Of a stretch of DNA of 64,000 bases, positions 45,787 to 54,750 are shown one piece after another. Both the position numbers and the translations under genes were made by a program. The notes beneath the pieces are model-generated. The model saw only the letters and a program-made list of their open reading frames with translations, was not told the origin of the DNA and did no database searches. Within the stretch, counting starts at the first letter, position 1. Every line of letters starts with the position of its first letter. The stretch is taken from NCBI RefSeq assembly GCF_039523075.1, contig NZ_BAAAEP010000023.1, forward strand, positions 3,687-67,686, written 5' to 3'. This DNA comes from Caenispirillum bisanense. Its GTDB lineage: Bacteria; Pseudomonadota; Alphaproteobacteria; Rhodospirillales; Rhodospirillaceae.

Positions 45787-46692
45787 TCAGGACGTGACGA
45801 CAGGCGGCTGCGTGCGAACGGTGTTGACGGGCGGCGGCGTATCCAGGGCCGAGACGGTGTCGGGGCGGCTGCGCGCCATGGCGCCGCCGACCAGGGCAGA
45901 GGTCGGGCTGCTCAGGCGGTCGGGCGCCAGGGAGGTCGGCGGGCTGCTTTGACCGCCCGGCCGGTCACTGACGGAGATCAGCTGATTGGGGGGCGGGGGC
46001 GGCGGCGGCGGCACCTGTGTCGCGGTCGAACCCGAACCGCCAGCGGCCGAAGGTCCACCGGCCTCGAACCGCCCCGTGAGCGACGACAGCTGCTGCGGCG
46101 GGGTCCGCTGCGGCGAGGTGACCTGATTGGAGGTGCTGGAGACGGAGAAGCCGGGTCGGGTGACCGTCTCCGACCCGCTGCCGTTGGAAACGCGCATGGA
46201 CTGCCCGAACAGGAAGGTGGCGGACGTCTGCTGCCCGCCGGTCTCGACGATGGAAATGCCGCCGAGAATGCCGATCGTGGCGTCCGGGGTGCGGACCACG
46301 GTTTCGTTGACCTTGCTGTTGGCGCCGCCGACGACACGGACGCTGCCGCCGTGCAGGGTCATGGCGATCTTGCCCGACCGGCTGGCCTCGTCATGGGTGA
46401 AGGTGTCGAGCACGAGGACGGAGTTCGGCCCGAGGGTGATGGACGACTGGTCCATGAACAGGATGTGGATGACGCCGTCGGGGCCGGTGCGCAGTTCCTC
46501 GCCGGCCCGCACCGCATCACCCAGCACCACCGCCGTGGTGTCGGTGGGGGCGCCGGTGACGGCGCGGGTGGAGGCCAGGGCCCCTGTCACGACACCGGCC
46601 TGCGACCCCTCCATCGCCGACGCCGTCGAGGTGACGGCTGTCGTCAATGCCAGTGCCGCAAATATCCAGTCAGTGGAATCTGCCGGTGCCAT
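45787..46692 (-). CDS. Secreted FecR-domain protein with proline-rich tail
   Basis: 301 residues from ATG 46692, which has GGAG 8 bases upstream (a GTG at 46701 is the alternative). Signal peptide ends near ALTTAVTSTASA. Residues about 50-150 are a FecR-type beta domain: VVLGDAVRAGEELRTG, HILFMDQSSITLGPNSVLVLD, and TPDATIGILGGISIVE. The C-terminal half is low-complexity Ser/Thr/Pro with an eight-proline run (VPPPPPPPPN), perhaps spanning peptidoglycan. It is not beside a FecI sigma factor, so an iron-signalling role is unlikely. It adjoins the beta-barrel gene on the same strand (52 bases) and probably works with it at the cell surface. Exact role unknown. Confidence 0.8.
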   Translation of the reverse strand: MAPADSTDWIFAALALTTAVTSTASAMEGSQAGVVTGALASTRAVTGAPTDTTAVVLGDAVRAGEELRTGPDGVIHILFMDQSSITLGPNSVLVLDTFTHDEASRSGKIAMTLHGGSVRVVGGANSKVNETVVRTPDATIGILGGISIVETGGQQTSATFLFGQSMRVSNGSGSETVTRPGFSVSSTSNQVTSPQRTPPQQLSSLTGRFEAGGPSAAGGSGSTATQVPPPPPPPPNQLISVSDRPGGQSSPPTSLAPDRLSSPTSALVGGAMARSRPDTVSALDTPPPVNTVRTQPPVVTS

Positions 46693-46744
46693 TCTCTTCA
46701 CTCCACCCTGTCAGCCGGTCCGACTGTGAAAAATTCAAGTACGA

Positions 46745-48121
46745 TCAAAAGTTCCAGACAATGCTGGTAAGGCCCATGAAGTTCTCATAGGTGTAGTTCT
46801 GCAAATTCGAATCCGAATTGGTGTATTCCACCGCCAGCATCAGAGACAGGGTGTCCGTGAGCGGTATGGCCTGGGTGGCACCGATGCGCCATTCGACATC
46901 TTCGCGCGTGACCCCGGGGTCCACCGACGGATCGGGGCCGTCGTAGTAGCGCAGGGTCGGGCCGGCATACACGCTGTTGCCCCACAGGCGGTTGTCCCAG
47001 CCGAAGGGGTTGGTGTAGCGCGCCGCGTAGGCCAGCCGCCCTTCGACGCTCTGATAGGCGAAGTAGCCGCGGCCGGCGTTGTGGTCGCGCAGCGTCAGGT
47101 CGGCGGAGACCACCTGCAGCGGCGCCACTTCGTGAGTGGCGCGCAGCTGCAGATACTGCTCGAACCCGCTCTGCGAGCCGGACTCGGCGATGTCGTTGCG
47201 GTCTTCGAAGAAGGTGCGGCGGATGTCGTAGGTGGCGCCGACAAGGGTGGCGCCGCCGTTGAAGCGATAATCCACGTCCACACCGCCGCCCGCTGCGGCC
47301 ACGTACTGCTGACCGTTCAGCAGGATCTCCGACCCGCCGACGTAGGGGCGCAGCGTCAGGTCGGGCGCATCCATGGGGGCGGGCTGGAAGCGGATGCCGG
47401 TGGTGGCGCTGACCGCCATCAGGTCCTGCGGCCCGTTCTTCGGCGTCTCGGCGTCGTAGTCCGCGGCGTGCTGGTAGTGGTTGGCGAACAGGCTGCCGGT
47501 GGAGACCAGGGTGGCGCTGTTCTGGGTCTCCAGATCCCACTCGTGATTGAGGTTGGCGGTGAGGAAGGCGTCGAAGTCGCCCTCCTTCTCCTGCACGGTG
47601 GGCACCGGGACGCTGACGCCGTTGGACATCAGCCGGCCGGAGCGGGTTGCGGCAGTGGGGTTTGTCTGCCCCCGCAGGCCGAGCGTGACCGCACCGGCGA
47701 ACTGGCCGCCGGGCGCGGTGCGTGCCGCCACATCGCGCAGCAGCTTTTCCGCATCGGTACGGATCTGGCCGGTCAGCCGCGGATCGGCCAGCGCCGCCCG
47801 CAGGTAGCTTTCGGCCATGCCGTAGGAGCCGACGCGATAGTACAGGATCCCCAGTTCGACCCGGATGCTCGGATCAGCGGCGGGATCAAGCAGCAGACGC
47901 TCCAGGGCCGCGATGCCGCCCTCGAAGTTGCCGCCCTCCACCAGCAGGCGGGCGTAGGCCTGGCCGGCCTGGAGGTTGCCGGGATCGCGCAGCACCTCGC
48001 GGAAGGCATCGTTGGTCTGGGCGGCGAGGTTGGGCGTCGGCGTCTGCTGAGCAGATGCGTGCCCCGCGAACAGAGACACTCCCCCCACGAAAACCGTGGC
48101 CATCAGGCGCAAGCGCAACAT
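46745..48121 (-). CDS. TPR/beta-barrel outer-membrane protein (Slam-like architecture)
   Basis: 458 residues with signal peptide MLRLRLMATVFVGGVSLFAG...ASA and GGGGGA ribosome-binding site. Residues 30-145 are alpha-helical TPR-like repeats (AGQAYARLLVEGGNFEGGIAALERLL; ELGILYYRVGSYGMAESYL). Residues about 160-458 show alternating hydrophobic beta-strands with many aromatic residues, ending in Phe (TSIVWNF), the outer-membrane insertion signal. TPR followed by a roughly 14-strand barrel is the layout of Slam (surface lipoprotein assembly modifier, DUF560) proteins; I propose resemblance in architecture, not proven homology. Upstream of the FecR-domain gene and divergent from the giant glycosyltransferase. 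Confidence 0.75.
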   Translation of the reverse strand: MLRLRLMATVFVGGVSLFAGHASAQQTPTPNLAAQTNDAFREVLRDPGNLQAGQAYARLLVEGGNFEGGIAALERLLLDPAADPSIRVELGILYYRVGSYGMAESYLRAALADPRLTGQIRTDAEKLLRDVAARTAPGGQFAGAVTLGLRGQTNPTAATRSGRLMSNGVSVPVPTVQEKEGDFDAFLTANLNHEWDLETQNSATLVSTGSLFANHYQHAADYDAETPKNGPQDLMAVSATTGIRFQPAPMDAPDLTLRPYVGGSEILLNGQQYVAAAGGGVDVDYRFNGGATLVGATYDIRRTFFEDRNDIAESGSQSGFEQYLQLRATHEVAPLQVVSADLTLRDHNAGRGYFAYQSVEGRLAYAARYTNPFGWDNRLWGNSVYAGPTLRYYDGPDPSVDPGVTREDVEWRIGATQAIPLTDTLSLMLAVEYTNSDSNLQNYTYENFMGLTSIVWNF

Positions 48122-48397
48122 CTCTGTCCCCCGGAGGTACCCATGGCCGGTCCTACCGTTGGAGAGGTGGGACAGCCATAAGGTAAAAGTTTACGCACTT
48201 TGGAATTTGTTATCGACCCCTCCCTATGGGTCCGTCAATATCATTCGTGTGTCAGCAAGATGTGCGCCGATATCGGCAAAGGGATGCCCGCAGATACGCA
48301 TGGCTCAAAGGCACTATTTTGCGAAAAACGACTATATCGCCACACCCTTATTTACTGACGGCACAACCCCGGCCCATTTCCAGCGATAAGAGCCGCA
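48122..48397. promoter_or_regulatory. Divergent intergenic region before the giant glycosyltransferase
   Basis: 276 bases, clearly more AT-rich than the flanks, between the outer-membrane-protein gene and the glycosyltransferase fusion. It should contain both promoters. I found no strong operator palindrome; AAGAG just upstream of 48398 is the probable ribosome-binding site of the fusion gene. Confidence 0.45.
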
Positions 48398-51300
48398 ATG
48401 ACAGCGATATATCCTGATAACCTTATTTCGGCCCTGAAGAGCGGATCGTGGGCAGAGGTCGGGTATCTCGTCGAGGAAAGCACCGGGCAGACGCCGTCCT
48501 TCCTGTCTCTCCTCGCCCACGGCATCTTTTCCGACGCCGCGGATCAGGATGGCGACTTGCCGTTGCCGGAGTACGAACTTCGCAGGGCTCTCTACCCGTG
48601 CCCCGCGGTCTGCGACCGCCTTTGCCAGATTGCGCGTGAGGTTGCCGCCGACCGCCCGGAGACCGCGGCTCGGTTCTATCGCGCCGCCCTGGCCTTCGAT
48701 GATCGCTGCGAAGAAGCGGCGCTGGCCCTGGCGTGGCGGGCTTACGCTGCCGGCGATGTCGACGAGGCGGTCGATCTGGCGGAACAGGCCCGGGGCGCTC
48801 GCGATACCTCGGCCGAGTCCGGCGCGACTCTCGGCTGGATGCAGTGGGAAGCCGGGCGGGCGGAGCAGGCCCTCGCCACCTTGCAGGACACCCTGGCGCG
48901 GCATCCCGACCACGCCACGACCCACTGGTACCTCGCCCATGTGCAGAGCCGCCGCGGCCGGTTCGGCGAGGCGGAGCAGTTGCTGCGGCGGGCGCTGGCC
49001 CTGGCGCCCGATCTGGACGAAGCCGCCGTCTCCCTGGCCTGGGTGCTGGCCGACTCCGGGCGGCTGGACGAGGCGCTGAGCCTTGCCCACGCCACCGCAC
49101 GGCGGGCGCCAAGCCCGCACCGTCTCGCCCAGTTGGGCCACCTGCTGTCGGAGAAAGGCGAGCATGAGGCCGCCATCCGCCTGCTGGAACACGCCTTCGC
49201 CGGCCTCCCCGACGACCACGCCACCCGCCGCCGTCTGGCGACCGCCCTCAGCCGTGGCGGCCGTCCCGACGAAGCGCGGGCGCTGATCGAGGCCGGTCTG
49301 GACCTCGCGCCGGAGGATCGCGGCCTGCATCTGGCGCTCGCCACCCTGCTGCGCGCCGGCGGGGCGACCGATCAGGCCCGCCTGATGGCGCAACAGATCG
49401 TCGAGCGCTGGCCGGACTGGGCCGAGGGGCACCTCCTGCTGGGTGAACTGGCGCGCGACCGCGCCGACATGGCGGAGGCGCTGCACTGCTTCACCCAGGC
49501 GCAGGAGTGCGACCCGTCGCTGATCCCGGCGGTGGTGGCGCGGTCGCAGGTGCTGCTTCACCAGGGCGAGGCCGATGCCGCCGCCTGGCTGATGGAGTGC
49601 GTGCTCGATCAGGCGCCGGATCATCCGGTCGCCCGGCGCCAGCTGGCCTGGGCCCTGATCGGCCGGCGCAAAGGCCGCGAGGCCCGGCGCCACCTGCACG
49701 CCCTGCTGCGCAAGACCCCGGACGTCCCCGACCTGTGGGTCTTTCTGTCGGTGGCGCTGCATCAGATGGGGCGCCTGCCGAGCGCGCGCCTGATGGCCCG
49801 CCGCGCCCGCCGCCTCGCCCCTTCGCATACCGACGCCCTGCGCCATTCGGCCGCGCTGGCCATGGAAGCCGGCGACCTGCAAGAAGCCGCCTCCCTCTGC
49901 CACGCCCTGCTGCAGTTGGCGCCGGAACAGCCGGCCGGCCACATCATGTCGAGCTTCGCGCATCAGGCGGCCGGACGGCTGGAGCACGCCGAGCGGCATG
50001 CCGAACAGGCCGTCATGCTCGCGCCCGAGGAGGCCGAGGCGTGGCGCTGCCTGGGGCACCTGCGGCACCGGCAGGCGCGGCTGGCCGAGGCGGAGGAAGC
50101 CCTCCACCGCGCCCACGCGCTCGCCCCCTCGCGCAGTGACGTGCCGGGGCAACTGGCCTGGGTGCTGGCCGCCGACGACCGCCTGCCCGAGGCGCTGATG
50201 GCCACCCTGAAGGGCTGCGAACTGTCGCCCGACCAGCCGGACCGCTGGCTCGAACGGGCGGAGATCCTGGGGCTGTCAGGCCGCCTGGACGAGGCCGTTG
50301 CCGCCGTCGGCACCGCGCGGACGCTCAGCGATGATCCGCTCACCGGCGAGGCCCTGCTGGCCCGGCTGCTGTTCACCCGCGGCCTGACGGAGACCGATCC
50401 GGCCGCGTCCTGGGAGGTCGCCGCCGGTCACGTCGCCGCCCTGCTCTACCGCGACCGCAGCCATCACGAAGCCGCGCTGGTCGCCGCGCGGCTCCTTGCC
50501 GCCGGGCACGCGCCGGCCGCCGACCTGCTGCGGCTGGTTCCGGCCGAGACGCGGCGGGCGGTCTGGCTCGAAATGCTCGAATGGCTGGCCGGCTTCGGCA
50601 ATGCGGAGGAGGTTCTGCGGCTGGCCGAGGCGGCGCAGGCGGCCTTCCCGCGCGACCTGGACATCGAAATCGCCGGCCTCTACCTCCGCACCATGGCGGG
50701 CGCGGCGGCCGATCCGGGGGAAACGGCACGACGGCTGCGGCAGTGGGGCCTTGATCACGGGCTGGCCTGCGGGCGCGGCAAGCCCGGCCGGTTTGCCGCC
50801 GGCACGCCGGGGCAGAGGCTGCAGGTGGCCTATCTGGCGTCGCATTATCATCATGCCCTGCTGAGCGGCATCCTGGCGGCGCACGACCCTGACGTGGTGG
50901 CGCTGCACCTCTATACGGACGATGTGCAGGCATTGCCCGGCGACCTGCGCAACCGCGTCCTGGTCCATCCGCTGACCGGCACCGATCTCGCCGCCTCCTG
51001 CGCCGCCAACGGCATTGATGTGGTGGTCGACACCGTGGGGCTGCACCCGTTCCACGGTCAGGCGACGGTCCTGAGAGCCCTGCGCCGCCGCCTCGCGCCG
51101 CTGCAGTGCGGCTGGCTGGGGGGATGGGGGCCGGGGGCGGGCCTGTTCGACCTGCTGATCACCGATGCCGCCACCCTGCCCGAGGCCGCCGACCAGCCCT
51201 GCCTGGAGCCCCTGCTGCGCCTGGACGGCGGGCAGTGGAGCTGGACACCGCCCCTCACCGCCCCGCCGGTCACCCCCCTGCCCGCCGCCGGGCGCGGCCA

Positions 51301-53887
51301 CATCACCTTCGGCTGCACCGTGCGGGGCTTCCGCCTCAGCCGGCGCTGCCTGGAAGCCTGGGCCGACCTGCTCGATGCCGTGCCGGGCTCGCGCCTGAAG
51401 CTGCTCGGCCGACATGGCCGCGACCAGGAGTTCCGCCACCGCTTCGCCCACCTGCTGGCCGACCGCGGCATCGACGCCCGGCGCGTCGACTATCATTTCC
51501 AGCGCCCCTACGGCGATCACCTGCGGTTCTACCGCGACATCGACATCGCCCTCGACAGTTTCCCCGCCAATGGCGGCCTGTGCCTGCCCGATGCCCTGTG
51601 GATGGGGGTGCCGGTCGTCACCCTGGCCGGCGATGGCCTCGCCGCCGAGCGGCAGGGAGCCTCGATCCTGACGGCGGCGGGCTGCGCCGAGTGGGTCGCC
51701 GACAGCCCGGCGAGCTACGTCGAGATCGCCCGGGATCTGGCCGCCGACCTCCCCGCCCTGGCGCGGCATCGCCACACGCTGCGCGACCGCCTGCGCGCCT
51801 CGCCGCTGCTCGACGCGCGCCGCGTCACCGCCCAGCTGGAACAGGCGTGGCTGCGCCTGCGGGACGCCGGGCAGGAGATCCGGGAGGCCGACACCCTCAA
51901 ATCCCAATGCCGGTCCCTCGCCCGCCGCGGCCTTGCGGCATGGCTGGAGCGGGGGCGGCGGCTGCCGCTGCCTGCGGCGGCGGCGCCCGACGTGTCGGTG
52001 GTCCTGGTGCTGCACAATCAGGCCGGGCTCACCCTGCAGACCCTTGTCGCACTGGCTGACCAGCAGGGCGTGGCGTTCGAAACCATCATCGTCGACAATG
52101 CCTCGCAGGACGACACGGCGGCACTTCTGGCGCGGGTGGACGGCGCCACCATTCTGCGCAACGACGAGAACGTCGGCTTCCTGCTGGCGGCCAACCAGGG
52201 CGCCGAGGTGGCGCGCGGGCGCCATGTCCTGTTCCTGAACAACGATGCCTACCTGCACCGCGACGCCCTGGCCGCCGCCGTCCGGCGCCTGGACGGCGAC
52301 CCGACCGTGGGCGTCGTCGGCGGGCGCATCGCGCTGGTCGACGGCACGCTGCAGGAAGCCGGCTGCATCGTCTTCAACGATGGCTCGGCGGCCGGCTACG
52401 GCCGCGGCCGCAATCCCGACCAGCCGGAGTTCCGCTTCGTGCGCGACGCCGACTTCGTCTCCGGCGCCTTCCTGCTCATCCCCCGGGCGCTGTGGCAGGC
52501 GCTGGGCGGGTTCGACACCGCCCTGGCGCCGGCCTATTACGAGGATGTCGACCTCTGCCTGCGGGTGCGGCGGGCCGGCTTCCGCGTCGTTTACGATCCT
52601 GCCGTGCTGCTGACCCATGTGGAAGGCGGCAGCGCCCTCACCACCGATGCGGCCGCCGTCATGATGCGGCGCAACCGCCTCCCCTTCCTCGCCCGTCACC
52701 AGGACGACCTGCGCGGCCGGTCCTCCCCCGCCACCGCGCGTCCGCTGCATGATCGCTGGGCGGCGGTGCCGGCGCCGAAGGTGCTGGTGATCGACAACGG
52801 CGTGCCCCATCAGGCCGGCGGCGCCGGCAACCCGCGCACCCGCGTCATGATGCAGTCCCTGGCCGGGTGCCATGTCACCTTCTTCCCGCTGTGGACGCCC
52901 GAAACCAGCTGGGATGCGGTCTACGCCACCCTGCCGGCGGAGGTGGAGGTCATGCTGGGCCACCACGCGACGACGCTGGAAGGCTTCCTGGAACAGCGGC
53001 GCGGCCTCTATGACATCCTGGTGGTCAGCCGCCCGCCCAACATGGCGCTGGTGTCCGAAATCCGCCGCCGTCGTCCCGGCCTGTTTGCCGACATGCGGGT
53101 GGTCTACGATGCCGAGGCGCTGTTCGCCCTGCGCGAGATCGGCGAGGCGGCGATCAAGGGCGCCCCGCTTCCCCGCGCCGAAGCGAAGCGGCGCCTGCGG
53201 GAGGAACTGGACCTGGCCGCCGAAGCCGAATGCGTGCTGGCGGTGTCCGACCGCGAGGCCCGCCTGTTCACGGCCGGCGGCGCGCGAAGCGTTCACGTCC
53301 TGAGCCACGCCCTCGACTGCCACCCCGCCCCGCCGCCCGTGACCGACCGCGACGGTTTCCTGTTCGTCGGCGCGCTCACCCCCGGCACTCCCAACGAGGA
53401 CAGTCTGGTATGGCTGGCGGAGGAGATCCTGCCCCGGCTGAATGATCGCCTGGGGCGGGCCATCCCCGTCACCATCGTCGGCGAGTGCCGGTCCGGGCGC
53501 ATCGCGGCGCTGGCCTCCGATCAGGTGCGGCTGGCCGGACGGGCCGATGCCCTCGGCCCGTGGTATGACCGCGCCCGCGTCTTCATCGCCCCCACCCGCT
53601 TTGCCGCCGGCGTGCCGCTCAAGGTGATCGAGGCGGCCTGCGCGGGCATCCCGGTGGTGGCGACCGACCTGCTGGTGCGGCAGTTGGGGTGGCGGTCGGG
53701 CGTGGATATTCTGGCCGCCCGCGATGCTGCCGGCTTCGCCCGCGCCATGGCCGCCCTGCACGAGGACGCCGGCCTGTGGACCCGCATCCGCGATGCCGCC
53801 CTGGGGCGGGCGAGGCAGCAGTATTCGCCGGAGCACTTCGGCCGCACCCTGCGCGAGGCGGTGCTCGCCGGCCGGACGGTGCCGTGA
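48398..53887 (+). CDS. Giant TPR-GT41-GT2-GT4 multidomain glycosyltransferase
   Basis: 1829 residues, no signal peptide or membrane helix. Residues about 60-700 are many TPR repeats (for example ATTHWYLAHVQSRRGRFGEA). Residues about 790-1155 resemble the SPINDLY/OGT GT41 catalytic region: VAYLASHYHHALLSG with the conserved His, and DSFPANGGLCLPDALWMG near residue 1055. Residues about 1197-1440 are a GT2 domain (VSVVLVLHNQAGLTLQTLVAL; NNDAYL for nucleotide-sugar binding; YYEDVDLCLRVRRAG). Residues about 1459-1829 are a GT4-like domain (PLKVIEAACAGIPVVATDLL). The reading frame is unbroken. TPR-GT41 enzymes glycosylate proteins; three fused transferases could build a short glycan on one acceptor. 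A GTGA overlap couples it to a methyltransferase gene. Acceptor is unknown. Confidence 0.9.
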   Translation: MTAIYPDNLISALKSGSWAEVGYLVEESTGQTPSFLSLLAHGIFSDAADQDGDLPLPEYELRRALYPCPAVCDRLCQIAREVAADRPETAARFYRAALAFDDRCEEAALALAWRAYAAGDVDEAVDLAEQARGARDTSAESGATLGWMQWEAGRAEQALATLQDTLARHPDHATTHWYLAHVQSRRGRFGEAEQLLRRALALAPDLDEAAVSLAWVLADSGRLDEALSLAHATARRAPSPHRLAQLGHLLSEKGEHEAAIRLLEHAFAGLPDDHATRRRLATALSRGGRPDEARALIEAGLDLAPEDRGLHLALATLLRAGGATDQARLMAQQIVERWPDWAEGHLLLGELARDRADMAEALHCFTQAQECDPSLIPAVVARSQVLLHQGEADAAAWLMECVLDQAPDHPVARRQLAWALIGRRKGREARRHLHALLRKTPDVPDLWVFLSVALHQMGRLPSARLMARRARRLAPSHTDALRHSAALAMEAGDLQEAASLCHALLQLAPEQPAGHIMSSFAHQAAGRLEHAERHAEQAVMLAPEEAEAWRCLGHLRHRQARLAEAEEALHRAHALAPSRSDVPGQLAWVLAADDRLPEALMATLKGCELSPDQPDRWLERAEILGLSGRLDEAVAAVGTARTLSDDPLTGEALLARLLFTRGLTETDPAASWEVAAGHVAALLYRDRSHHEAALVAARLLAAGHAPAADLLRLVPAETRRAVWLEMLEWLAGFGNAEEVLRLAEAAQAAFPRDLDIEIAGLYLRTMAGAAADPGETARRLRQWGLDHGLACGRGKPGRFAAGTPGQRLQVAYLASHYHHALLSGILAAHDPDVVALHLYTDDVQALPGDLRNRVLVHPLTGTDLAASCAANGIDVVVDTVGLHPFHGQATVLRALRRRLAPLQCGWLGGWGPGAGLFDLLITDAATLPEAADQPCLEPLLRLDGGQWSWTPPLTAPPVTPLPAAGRGHITFGCTVRGFRLSRRCLEAWADLLDAVPGSRLKLLGRHGRDQEFRHRFAHLLADRGIDARRVDYHFQRPYGDHLRFYRDIDIALDSFPANGGLCLPDALWMGVPVVTLAGDGLAAERQGASILTAAGCAEWVADSPASYVEIARDLAADLPALARHRHTLRDRLRASPLLDARRVTAQLEQAWLRLRDAGQEIREADTLKSQCRSLARRGLAAWLERGRRLPLPAAAAPDVSVVLVLHNQAGLTLQTLVALADQQGVAFETIIVDNASQDDTAALLARVDGATILRNDENVGFLLAANQGAEVARGRHVLFLNNDAYLHRDALAAAVRRLDGDPTVGVVGGRIALVDGTLQEAGCIVFNDGSAAGYGRGRNPDQPEFRFVRDADFVSGAFLLIPRALWQALGGFDTALAPAYYEDVDLCLRVRRAGFRVVYDPAVLLTHVEGGSALTTDAAAVMMRRNRLPFLARHQDDLRGRSSPATARPLHDRWAAVPAPKVLVIDNGVPHQAGGAGNPRTRVMMQSLAGCHVTFFPLWTPETSWDAVYATLPAEVEVMLGHHATTLEGFLEQRRGLYDILVVSRPPNMALVSEIRRRRPGLFADMRVVYDAEALFALREIGEAAIKGAPLPRAEAKRRLREELDLAAEAECVLAVSDREARLFTAGGARSVHVLSHALDCHPAPPPVTDRDGFLFVGALTPGTPNEDSLVWLAEEILPRLNDRLGRAIPVTIVGECRSGRIAALASDQVRLAGRADALGPWYDRARVFIAPTRFAAGVPLKVIEAACAGIPVVATDLLVRQLGWRSGVDILAARDAAGFARAMAALHEDAGLWTRIRDAALGRARQQYSPEHFGRTLREAVLAGRTVP

Positions 53888-54750
53888 CCAACCTCGACCT
53901 GGTGCTGACACAGCCCTGGCCCCTGCCGCTGCGCCGCCTGCTCCTGGAGGGCCGGCAGGCGTTCCGGCAGGGGCGCATGGACCTCGCCTGCCGGCGGTAC
54001 GAGGAGGCCCTGCGGATCGAGCCGAACATCCCCGAGGCTCACCTCGGCCTCGCCCTGGCGCGACGGCCGGGGCCGGACTACCTTGCCTGGCTGAAGACCC
54101 TGCACGATACCCTGCGCCCCGCCCTCTACCTGGAAATCGGCGTCGAGGCCGGCGACACCCTGCGGCTGGCCGGCAGCGGCACCACGGCGGTCGGCATCGA
54201 CCCGGCGCCGCGCATCCCCGCCGACCGTCCGCTGCCCGCCAGCACGCGGGTGGTCGCCATGACCAGCCAGGCGTTCTTCGCCGACGCCCGCGCCGCCGCA
54301 AGCCTGCCCGGCCCCATCGACTTCGCCTTCATCGACGGCGATCACCGCTTCGAGGCGGTGCTGCGGGATTTCATCGCCGTCGAAGCACACATGGCGCCCA
54401 CCGGCGTCATCGCCCTGCACGACACCTGGCCGCTGAACCCCGGCACCGCCACCGACACCCGGCACACCGGCTTCTATACCGGCGACGGCTGGAAGCTGAT
54501 CCCCTGCCTGCGGGCGATCCGCCCCGACCTCCGCCTGCTCACCATCCCGGCGCCGCCCACCGGGCTGACCCTGGTGACGGCGCTCGATCCCTCCTCCACC
54601 GTGCTGCGGGAACGCCTCGGCAGCGTGCTGGCGGCTTACGCCGCCCTGCCCTACGGTCCGGGCAGCGAGCGCCTGCTCGCCCTCAGCAGCAACGGTCCCG
54701 CCGCCCTCGATCAGGTGCTGGCCTGGCGGGCGATGGCGGCGGCGAAGTAG
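53884..54750 (+). CDS. SAM-dependent methyltransferase (family 24) with N-terminal TPR
   Basis: 288 residues starting at GTG 53884, overlapping the stop of the glycosyltransferase fusion (GTGA), so the two are translationally coupled. Residues 25-58 form a TPR-like pair of helices (GRQAFRQGRMDLACRRYEEALRIEP). Residues about 80-250 are a Methyltransf_24 fold: LEIGVEAGDTLRLA for SAM binding and DFAFIDGDHRFEAVLRDF, the Asp-Gly-Asp-His metal/substrate motif. Probable sugar O-methyltransferase finishing the glycan. It overlaps the end of the next, convergent gene by 40 bases. Confidence 0.85.
   Translation: MTNLDLVLTQPWPLPLRRLLLEGRQAFRQGRMDLACRRYEEALRIEPNIPEAHLGLALARRPGPDYLAWLKTLHDTLRPALYLEIGVEAGDTLRLAGSGTTAVGIDPAPRIPADRPLPASTRVVAMTSQAFFADARAAASLPGPIDFAFIDGDHRFEAVLRDFIAVEAHMAPTGVIALHDTWPLNPGTATDTRHTGFYTGDGWKLIPCLRAIRPDLRLLTIPAPPTGLTLVTALDPSSTVLRERLGSVLAAYAALPYGPGSERLLALSSNGPAALDQVLAWRAMAAAK

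Noticed and set aside
45787..46692. FecR-type iron-siderophore signalling component
   Set aside because: No FecI sigma factor or TonB receptor nearby, and the protein is secreted with a Pro-rich tail rather than anchored by an inner-membrane helix.
50276..54301. A 1341-codon open frame on the minus strand opposite the giant glycosyltransferase
   Set aside because: Low-complexity Arg/Gln/Gly composition, no domain, no ribosome-binding site; codon structure belongs to the plus-strand gene.
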